64,000 nucleotides of DNA from Flavobacterium sp. LPB0248 (GTDB taxonomy: Bacteria; Bacteroidota; Bacteroidia; Flavobacteriales; Flavobacteriaceae). The notes beneath the pieces were generated by a model, which was not told the DNA's origin, did not search any database, and was given only the letters and a program-made list of their open reading frames with translations. Positions 34,637 through 41,700 of this stretch are shown one piece after another (position 1 is the stretch's first letter; each line of letters begins with the position of its first letter). The DNA lies in NCBI RefSeq assembly GCF_013388355.1, contig NZ_CP058246.1, positions 3,596,001 through 3,660,000 on the forward strand, given 5' to 3'. Made by a program: the position numbers and the translations under genes.

Positions 34637-35200
34637 CTAATAATATAATCTAAAATCAAGCAGTTTGCAGAGATTGTAATGTTTAGCATACAGATCTTCA
34701 ACCACTTCAATCAAATTGTCGTTTTCCTGATACAAGCTAAAAAAAGCTTTGTCAATCGTGCTGCAGCTGGCAATTTTATTATACGTAGAACCGTAGCCAG
34801 AAATGGCTCTCGCTCCAGTTATGTCTAAGAAATATTGCGCTTCTTCTTCGTTTAAATCTAAAACCTTAAGATTGGCAAAATGAATAATTTTTCCTTTCAT
34901 TTTTCCTTCAAACAATTCTGCAATTTCTTCAATGCTATAATAATAATCGTGAAGACAGATATTATTTTCCTGACCTGGCATGGCTAAATAAATGATTTCA
35001 TAATCTTTGAAATTATGATCTTCGTAAAGCAAAATGTTCAGACTTTCTTCTAAACCTTCGATTGTATCGCAAGTTTTATGAATGCTCGAAATACCTTGGT
35101 CTATGGCCAATTCTTCCAAACATTTTACCACATTGGTTTGGGTATGATCGTCTATATCTTTAACGCCTTCAAGGCAGAAAATAAATTTTTCACTATCCAT
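34637..35200 (-). CDS. DUF6642-like protein, possible degenerate caspase-like fold
   Basis: A 187-residue cytosolic protein. The core YEIIYLAMPGQENNICLHDY, then GKMKGKIIHFANLKVLDLNE, then FLDITGARAISGYG, follows the strand pattern of the C14/CHAT caspase-like fold, where a His-Gly and a Cys form the catalytic pair. Here the His-Gly position reads P-G-Q and the Cys position reads N-L, so it is probably not a protease. I believe it belongs to DUF6642, with moderate confidence. It has a perfect TTG-N19-TACATTTG promoter (35244-35273) and is followed by an AraC gene at 1-bp distance. Confidence 0.55.
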   Translation of the reverse strand: MDSEKFIFCLEGVKDIDDHTQTNVVKCLEELAIDQGISSIHKTCDTIEGLEESLNILLYEDHNFKDYEIIYLAMPGQENNICLHDYYYSIEEIAELFEGKMKGKIIHFANLKVLDLNEEEAQYFLDITGARAISGYGSTYNKIASCSTIDKAFFSLYQENDNLIEVVEDLYAKHYNLCKLLDFRLYY

Positions 35201-35243
35201 GCAGTTATTCTTTCTGGTTTTAAACTTTTTTTACTGGTTCTCG

Positions 35244-35273
35244 CAAATGTATTTTTTATATCATAAAATCCAA
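35244..35273 (-). promoter_or_regulatory. Strong promoter of the DUF6642/AraC operon
   Basis: On the minus strand the -33 TTG (35271-35273), a 19-bp spacer and the -7 box TACATTTG (35244-35251) match the Bacteroidota consensus exactly. The start codon is 43 bp downstream. Confidence 0.85.
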
Positions 35274-35343
35274 TAGCTAAAACAGACTTTAACGTCTTTT
35301 TTGGATTTTAAATTTAGGTTAGAGCATCGTAAATTTTTAAACG

Positions 35344-35351
35344 TATTTTTG
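35344..35351 (+). promoter_or_regulatory. -7 promoter box of the nucleosidase gene
   Basis: TATTTTTG matches TANNTTTG, 21 bp before the ATG at 35373. No exact -33 TTG is seen; the best candidate is TTA near 35319. Confidence 0.5.
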
Positions 35352-35372
35352 TAAACCGAAAATAAATTACAC

Positions 35373-35978
35373 ATGATACAAATTAATCAAACGGCATCAT
35401 TTGCTATTGAAGATATATTATTCTGTTTTGCGCTTGAATCTGAAGCGGCAGAAGTTTTTAAAGATCACAATGTCTTAATTACCGGAATCGGAAAAGTAAA
35501 TGCAGCTTACGAATTAACAAAAGCCATTCAAAAGAAAAGGCCCTCTGTAATTATTAATCTGGGTTCGGCGGGAAGCAGCTGTTTTCAAAAAGGAGATGTA
35601 ATTTGCTGTACCAAATTTGTACAAAGAGATATGGACGTTCGCGGTTTAGGATTTGCTTTATACGAAACGCCACTTTCTGGTTTGCCGCCACTTTTAGAAT
35701 ATGGTTTGTTAATGGATAATCTTCAAGAAGGAATCTGCGGAACTGGAGATAATTTTGAAATGGGACATTGTTCAGACGCTTACAATGTGGTTGATATGGA
35801 AGGTTACGCTTTAGCCATGATTGCCATGAAAGAAAATATTCCGTTTTTAAGTCTAAAATATATTTCTGATGGAGCCGATGACAATGCTGCAGAAGATTGG
35901 ACGATTCAAGTTCATAAAGCAGCTATTGCTTACGGGAAAATTTTAGGATTGATAAAAGAATCAGAAGCCATTTCTTAG
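35373..35978 (+). CDS. Nucleosidase of the phosphorylase-1 family (MTA/SAH nucleosidase-like)
   Basis: A 201-residue cytosolic enzyme, likely hydrolysing the N-glycosidic bond of a nucleoside such as methylthioadenosine or S-adenosylhomocysteine. It shows ITGIGKVNAAY (substrate-binding glycine loop), NLGSAG, VVDMEGYALA (the V-x-M-E-x-x-A active-site motif, about residue 140), and YISDGADDNA with the catalytic Asp (about residue 167). It is shorter than E. coli MtnN (232 residues). The exact substrate is inferred. Its last codons overlap the stem of its own terminator (35968-35994), and that 3' end is duplicated at 36873. Confidence 0.85.
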   Translation: MIQINQTASFAIEDILFCFALESEAAEVFKDHNVLITGIGKVNAAYELTKAIQKKRPSVIINLGSAGSSCFQKGDVICCTKFVQRDMDVRGLGFALYETPLSGLPPLLEYGLLMDNLQEGICGTGDNFEMGHCSDAYNVVDMEGYALAMIAMKENIPFLSLKYISDGADDNAAEDWTIQVHKAAIAYGKILGLIKESEAIS

Positions 35979-35994
35979 TTGAAATGGTTTTTTT
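35964..35994 (+). terminator. Terminator overlapping the nucleosidase stop codon (first copy of 30-bp direct repeat)
   Basis: Stem CCATTT / AAATGG around TCTTAGTTG-type loop followed by seven T. It uses the codons for A-I-S-stop of the gene itself. The 31-bp stretch beginning GAAGCCATTTCTTA is repeated at 36873-36902 with one substitution and one missing base. Confidence 0.8.
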
Positions 35995-36022
35995 AAATTT
36001 TTATGTTCAAGATATGTTTGTT

Positions 36023-36349
36023 TTAATCGATAGCATTTTTTTTGTAAAATGTATATATGCCATTTTCTTTTCTGTAAACACTAAAAGTATTAGTATTTGA
36101 TTTTTTTGAAATAGAGTCTCCTATTTTTAGATCAAAATTATCCTTAAATGTAGAGTCAATTCTCAATCCATTTTGCAAATAAAATTCAGTCGTTCTTAAT
36201 TGCCAATTATTTCGCGTTACAATAATACTGTTTGCTTCTAATTTTATAAATTTTTTATTCCATTGATTATTATATATAAGAAATACAGTTACTGCAGAAA
36301 TGATAATGAATAGTGGTAAAATTCTATAAAGATTTATTTTTTTCTTCAT
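36023..36349 (-). CDS. Small membrane-anchored protein, 'GDSI-KK' family
   Basis: A 108-residue protein with one N-terminal membrane segment (about residues 10-26) and an extracytoplasmic all-beta domain. Its end reads DLKIGDSISKKSNTNTFSVY. The lipoprotein at 38442 has FEIGDTIVKKPGEDTFAIH at the corresponding place, so both belong to one family (I-G-D-[ST]-I-x-K-K-x(5)-T-F). It faces the nucleosidase terminator. It may be an immunity-like or surface protein of the neighbouring RHS region; function is unknown. Confidence 0.6.
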   Translation of the reverse strand: MKKKINLYRILPLFIIISAVTVFLIYNNQWNKKFIKLEANSIIVTRNNWQLRTTEFYLQNGLRIDSTFKDNFDLKIGDSISKKSNTNTFSVYRKENGIYTFYKKNAID

Positions 36350-36372
36350 ACTATTTTAATTGAAAAATTGGC

Positions 36373-36744
36373 CTAACTACCCCATAATATTGTATATACC
36401 TGAAAAACCCAAATTAGAAGATAAATAATATAATTTCTAAAAAAAAGAAAACCGTTTGCTAAATAATTATCTTGAAAAGTATCATTTTTATTTAAAAACA
36501 TAATCAATAGAGAATTAATGCCGTAATGAAAGACAAAAACGACAAAACTAAATACTAGTAGAATAACGAATTTTTCATTATCCATATAACCTAACTTACA
36601 GAATAAAGTAAATTGTAATAAACAAAATACAAATATTAAGATTGAAAATAAAATTTTCAATCTTAATATTAAAATAGGTTTAGATAAAACATTAAAAATA
36701 ACGAAACCTAATATCGTAAAAAATAATATATATAATATTCCCAT
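36373..36744 (-). CDS. Small hypothetical membrane protein
   Basis: A 123-residue protein of almost entirely hydrophobic residues with about four membrane helices (MGILYILFFTILGFVIFNVL, ILFSILIFVFCLLQFTLF, FVILLVFSFVVFVFHYGI, FRNYIIYLLIWVFQVYTIL). AT-rich even for this window. No family is recognised. Its start codon lies inside the short ORF at 36708-36848, and it precedes the GDSI-KK gene by 23 bp. Small polytopic proteins beside RHS genes are sometimes immunity proteins; that is inference. Confidence 0.6.
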   Translation of the reverse strand: MGILYILFFTILGFVIFNVLSKPILILRLKILFSILIFVFCLLQFTLFCKLGYMDNEKFVILLVFSFVVFVFHYGINSLLIMFLNKNDTFQDNYLANGFLFFRNYIIYLLIWVFQVYTILWGS

Positions 36745-36848
36745 TTTAATTTATTTTCGTACTGATAACTTCGTAATTGACCGTACAAAACAAAAATAAA
36801 GAGACCTAATAAGATTAATGACGGAATAATATTTTTCTTTTCTATCAT
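36708..36848 (-). CDS. Short membrane-segment ORF (46 residues), possible truncated GDSI-KK family member
   Basis: Encodes MIEKKNIIPSLILLGLFIFV followed by LYGQLRSYQYENKLKWEYY and a few more residues. The N-terminus (charged, one membrane segment, then Q/K-rich) resembles residues 1-35 of the 36023 protein (MKKKINLYRILPLFIIISAV...NNQWNKKF), but the GDSI-KK domain is missing. It overlaps the start of the 36373 gene by 37 bp. It may be the 5' stump of a third family member. Confidence 0.35.
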   Translation of the reverse strand: MIEKKNIIPSLILLGLFIFVLYGQLRSYQYENKLKWEYYIYYFLRY

Positions 36849-36872
36849 ATTTAATCTAATGCTTTTGTAGCG

Positions 36873-36902
36873 GAAGCCATTTCTTAATTGAAATGTTTTT
36901 TT
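36873..36902 (+). repeat. Second copy of the nucleosidase 3'-end/terminator repeat
   Basis: GAAGCCATTTCTTAATTGAA followed by ATG and seven T repeats 35964-35994 with one G-to-A change and one missing G. It is an orphan: the hairpin plus T-run points along the plus strand, but no plus-strand gene precedes it. The two copies bracket an 880-bp segment containing three small minus-strand genes. Confidence 0.8.
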
Positions 36903-36917
36903 GATTTGCGTATAATT

Positions 36918-37748
36918 CTATTGAGGTAGATAATTGCTTCTAATCATTTCTTTAATCAATTTTAAAGCTTCAGTAGACGTTTTGCGAATGATGATTTTAT
37001 TCTTTTTATCTTTTATCAAAGTCGTAAACTGATTGTCTTCTATATTAATATCGACGATAGTTCCTCCGTATTTTAAAGTGGTCTCTGCAATTGCTACAGG
37101 TAGATTCGTTGCGCCAGAAGTTCCCAGAATAAAAAGTATTCCTGAATTTTTGGCAATTTTCAGAGAACTGAATTTTTTATTTGTTTGTTCGTCATAATAT
37201 TCGTCAAACCACAGAATATTTGGTCTCATCCAACTTCCGCAACTTTTGCATTTTAAAAGCTTTATTTCTCTTTCGGTTAAATCTTCATCAATCTCTTTTC
37301 CTTTTATTTCTTCAGGTAGATTTATAATTTCTCTGCAACCTTTTGAACACTTTATTTGTCTGTTATTTCCATGAATTTCGAAAATTCTTTCTGTTCCGCT
37401 TAACCTGTGTAGGTTGTCTATGTTTTGAGTAATTAGATGAAATCTGTCTTTTAAAATGTTTTCAATTTCGACCATTTCGTAATGGCTTGCATTTGGCTTT
37501 GCATTTTCGAACATTTTTTTTCTAAACAATGAATATTGCCAAACTTCTTCGGGATTTTCTTTGAAGTATTTAAAAGTCCCAAATTCTTCAGGTTTATGAA
37601 ATTTTGTTCCCTTGATCCAAATACCATCAACACCTCTATAAGTCGGAATTCCACTTTCAGAAGAAATTCCGGCGCCCGTTAAAAAGGTAAAAAGGTTTCT
37701 TTTATTTTTAGTGGAAACTTGTTTTATTATGTCTTCTAATTGTTCCAT
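36918..37748 (-). CDS. SIR2-family NAD-dependent protein deacylase (sirtuin)
   Basis: A 276-residue enzyme that removes acyl groups from lysine using NAD. The NAD-binding GAGISSESGIP is at residues 25-35, TQNID at 107-111, the catalytic His in EIHG (H126), four Zn-binding Cys (C134, C138, C167, C170) and the second NAD motif ILGTSGATNLPVA. Motif order and length fit a complete single-domain sirtuin; it lacks fused effector domains known from antiphage SIR2 systems. It lies between small RHS-linked genes. The typical Tyr-x-x-Arg of desuccinylases is not clearly present. Confidence 0.92.
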   Translation of the reverse strand: MEQLEDIIKQVSTKNKRNLFTFLTGAGISSESGIPTYRGVDGIWIKGTKFHKPEEFGTFKYFKENPEEVWQYSLFRKKMFENAKPNASHYEMVEIENILKDRFHLITQNIDNLHRLSGTERIFEIHGNNRQIKCSKGCREIINLPEEIKGKEIDEDLTEREIKLLKCKSCGSWMRPNILWFDEYYDEQTNKKFSSLKIAKNSGILFILGTSGATNLPVAIAETTLKYGGTIVDINIEDNQFTTLIKDKKNKIIIRKTSTEALKLIKEMIRSNYLPQ

Positions 37749-37895
37749 GTTTAATGAAAAAGGGATATTTTTTTGATTAAATATAAACTAAAATTTAATA
37801 TCTTGAAATTCTGATTCTTTTATGAAATTGCTCTTGGTTTTGAAATTTTCTTGTCTTTGGCAGATGTTTTTATTTTTATGAGTATTAATGTATTA

Positions 37896-38133
37896 TTATA
37901 GGTATTGATTAGCTCCATCGGTTACAATTCCGTTAAAATATTTCCTTACCATCGCCTCTCCAAAACCAGAGCCTTAAAGATAATTATCAGTTGCTTTTTC
38001 AAAACGATTAGTTAAAACAGCAGAGAAGCTAATTAACCTAATTCATTATAGTTGTTATCTGCAATAATTTCCGGATCACTGGCACCATTTATAGCGGAAG
38101 TTAACTGGACGTCTCTTTTTCTATTCAATAATT
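37896..38133 (-). pseudogene. Decayed fragment of an RHS-type gene plus unknown protein-like sequence
   Basis: Within the 690-bp gap between the sirtuin and the RHS operon, 38034-38095 is clearly related to 40650-40711 of the RHS gene. Minus-strand translation gives AINGASDPEIIADNNYNELG then a stop, against AINGVTDPEIIVANTYDELG in the intact gene. After a frame change the sequence continues as FEKATDNYL, stop, GSGFGEAMVRKYFNGIVTDG, which looks protein-like but is unrecognised. Nothing around it is intact, so this is a relic, evidence that RHS sequence has been copied or recombined here before. Confidence 0.75.
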
Positions 38134-38216
38134 AAAATTTTATATTCTCTTTCAATTAGTTAAGTGGATATATTATAAAAACACCTAAATCTGTAACAAT
38201 ACTATTTATAAATGCA

Positions 38217-38244
38217 GAAAACCCCGCCAAGCGGCGAGGTTTTC
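38217..38244. terminator. Hairpin terminator after the RHS operon
   Basis: GAAAACCCCGCC / GGCGAGGTTTTC with one mismatch and a tight loop, T-rich on the minus side (GGTTTTCTGCATTT). It is about 200 bp beyond the small lipoprotein gene. A further small hairpin (CGAGC/GCTCG near 38277-38293) follows. The rest of 38245-38441 shows no gene. Confidence 0.7.
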
Positions 38245-38441
38245 TTTATGTATTTTGTCGAGTTTCTTTACCTTCACGAGCAAGATGCTCGCCAGTAAGG
38301 GGCATTATAAGAAAAACTTACATATAATCTATCAGGAGTCATTAATCTATTTGTCATCTTTATTGTCCACTAGCAACGAGTAAATTAAATACTCCTAATG
38401 AAGTAGCATTAATAAAACAAATCTACTTTCAATCAAACTTA

Positions 38442-38774
38442 TTATTTGTATCCGAAAGAAAAATACATGGTTGTATCTTTTTTATGAATTGCAAAAGTAT
38501 CTTCTCCTGGCTTTTTGACTATTGTATCTCCAATCTCAAAATCTTCATAATGCCAAGCAAATAAAGTATTCTCCTCACGATAAATTTCATTTTTATTATT
38601 TTTAATATTTTTTATTTTTAAATTCACTTCTCTACCATGATTTAGAGGCTTTTTTTCTAGAATAATAAAATTTAAATCCATATTTTGATAATAAGATGCT
38701 GATTTATTACTATCATATCTCTCGCAGGATAATTGAATTAGTAGAGCTAGTATAAATAGATTTTTTATTTTCAT
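38442..38774 (-). CDS. Small lipoprotein overlapping the RHS gene, 'GDSI-KK' family; immunity candidate
   Basis: A 110-residue lipoprotein (LLIQLSC, Cys about residue 17). Its C-terminus reads FEIGDTIVKKPGEDTFAIH, shared with the 36023 protein. The ATG overlaps the RHS stop by 4 bp (38771-38774), the classic coupling of a toxin-type gene with its immunity gene. It would be anchored outside the cytoplasm, as expected if the RHS tip acts there. The alternative is an accessory surface protein needed for RHS folding. No toxin domain is recognised, so the immunity role is inference. Confidence 0.65.
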   Translation of the reverse strand: MKIKNLFILALLIQLSCERYDSNKSASYYQNMDLNFIILEKKPLNHGREVNLKIKNIKNNKNEIYREENTLFAWHYEDFEIGDTIVKKPGEDTFAIHKKDTTMYFSFGYK

Positions 38775-41700
38775 TTTTTCATATTATTATAAATTTCTGT
38801 AAAAGTCCACGATCTTGACATACCTTTTTGTGCGTTTATTCCCAAGCCTAATCCTATGCTTTTTGTTTCAACGCCGTAATCGGACTTTTCCGTCGCTCTT
38901 TCATTTGAAGAATATGAATACCCCCCTGTTAATCCAAGACCACCGCTATATGTTTTACTAGTCCCTCCTAAATTTTGAAGTACACCACCAGGGATCGAAT
39001 TCGCAAGAACTGAATTATCATTTCCAATATAACTGTCATGAAGATTTATACTTAGTCCAAAACTTATTTTAGGAATACCAAAACTTCCAATGTAACCAAT
39101 ATCTCCAAATCCACCAACATATCCTTCGACATCATTATGAACATCAATTGCTCCACCGATTGTTCCGCCAAAACTACCTAGTATTCCTGTATTTACGGTT
39201 ACTGATAGACTAATTCCAATTGCATCAGGAATGTAAGGAGAATATGGATTTTCACCTCTCCCGTAATTACTTCTATCAAAATAAGTTCCTTCCCAACGTG
39301 TATATTTATCAAGTGTTACTCCTTCCAAATTTATAGCTGTATCTTTGGTGCCTCCATCATTATAAATTGTAGTTGTACCATTTCCATTATCTTGAAAAGC
39401 TGAAGGGCCAATATGTGTGTAACCGTCTACTTTTCCATTGCCTTCAAACCATTGTACTTCTTGAGTTGTTGTGTTTACATACCAATCAGGAGGAGAAGCC
39501 TCCATACCATCAGAATCAATAAAAAATACAGGATTATTAAGAGCATAAACATAAGGAGAGAAACGTCTTGACTTTTCCGCCAGCGGGTCAATGTTCATCC
39601 ATCTGCCTAAAGAAGGATCATAATTTCTAGCTCCAAAGTCATAGAAGTCAAGTCCCAGCTCGTCTTGGAGCTCTTTACCATTATACTTATACTTTTGCGC
39701 AACTCTATTTCCTTTCGTAATATTAGTAACAGCATTATACCCTTTATGTTTTAAACCAAACGGATAATAGTTGTTTTCTTCTTGAATAACTAAGTCTTTA
39801 TCATAACTTAAACGAACGTTTCCAAGATGATCCTTGTATTGGTAAATATAATCAAAAGTTCCCGAGTTATTTGATACATATCCTTCAGGCTGCGAGAAAA
39901 ATTGTAGCTGGTTGTTTTCGTAAATAAAAGCGCCAGCATAATCGGTTGTAAAGGTATTTGCAATTTTCTGTTGCTTAACACCTGTTGCATCATAATAATA
40001 TTTGATTGTTTGCCCCTGAATCGTTACTTCGTCAGGCAGATTCAAATGGTTATAAGTTACAGAAGTGATTCCTTTATTGGTATCAGTTTTCATGTTTCCA
40101 TTGGCATCGTAGGTATAATCAACACTTGTGTCATCGCCATTGCCTGTAAAATCATCTTTAAATCCGTGGGTTTTATTACCTAAATCAGAAACAATTTGGA
40201 GTTTGTTGCCATTGTCGTAACTGTAAGTAAGATCATCCATTAAACCAAAATGTGATGGAATGTTGATATTAGGAACTCCATCAACCAATTCTCCATTTCT
40301 CTTTAGTTTCAGAATATTGCCGTTCATGTCATAAGTAAGACTTTCGTTGAATTTATTCAGATTATCATCCGCATTTCTTAGCCTGTTCAATTTATCATAA
40401 GTATAGGTATAATTTTTAATGCTGGTATCGTCATTTGTCGTTTTCCAAAAAGTCTGGCTGATGTTTCCGTTAAATAGTTTTTTAGTAGGATCGGTACTAT
40501 CATTATAGTTAATTTGAAAAGCAAACAAATCATTTCCAATAGCATTTATGTCATTTATGTTTTTAAGCCATCCTCTAATATTGTACTTGTAATCTACCGT
40601 TTGTAATCTATTTTGTGAAGCTTTGTTTCCAACGCCTTTGTTTACTAATTGACCTAATTCATCATAAGTGTTAGCTACAATAATTTCCGGATCAGTCACG
40701 CCATTTATTGCCTGCGTTTGCTTTGTAAGCCTGCCTGCCTGATCATAGTCAAATTTATCAACAATAGTAGTTGTAATATTATTTCTAATATGTGTTGAGG
40801 CTGTCTGTTTTATATTACCAGAAAAGTCAAATTCGCTTTGTACAATAGCTACTGTATTTAAAAAGTCATTTTTAGTATAGGTATAAAAAGGCTTGCTTTT
40901 AGTATTGTAGTAATTCCAATTTGTAATCCAGCTATCTGTGGTTAAAATACGAGTTTTACTTCCTGTTGAGAGTCCTTTTGTATTAGTGATCGCACCCAGA
41001 GAAGAAATATTGGTTGGTAAAGTATCGAAATTATAATTGTCATAATAACTTATTGTAAATAAATTAATATTGTCATCATTTACGTTTGGAAAGGCATTAT
41101 TACTGTAATAAACAGTTGTTCCATTTATTGTATTAGCTGTTTGTTTTTGCTCAAAAAGAGTATCATTTTCATCTGCAAAAGACTGCATTGAAGCGCGTGT
41201 GGTTTTTACCGTATTTTTGTATTCGCCAGTATATACAACTCTATCAAAAACATCATACTTAGTAAAAAGCCATTTGTTTTGGGCTCTTAAATTAGCATCT
41301 TGTGTTAAAATAGGTTTGTCCTGTTTGTTGTAAACAATATATTCCCAGTCTTTTCCTGGCAGTTTCTTTTCAATCAATCTGTTTCTTTGGTCATAACGGT
41401 ATTGATAACATAAATTATCTAAAGCGCTTTGGCTACCATTATCTATAATTGCAGAAAAAGTACTTCCAGCTTTAGCATGAAATCCTTCTTTTAATGTAAT
41501 AGAATTAGATGCCTTTAGATTTAGTTCCGGGCTTCCAGGCTCCAAAACCACAGATGATTCTAGGTTAGCATCAACATTAATTGAGCCTAGAAGATCTACG
41601 GCTTTAGGAGGAATTACAAAACTGAGATTCCCAAAATCATCATAAACATAATAGGTATCATGTCTTTTGTTTGTTGTTTCGCTACCTACAATTCCGTACG

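Noticed and set aside
36918..37748. Sirtuin as an antiphage defence gene or as a desuccinylase
   Set aside because: It lacks the fused domains or partner genes known from SIR2 defence systems, and the Tyr-x-x-Arg motif of desuccinylases is not clear. Only a general sirtuin call is justified.
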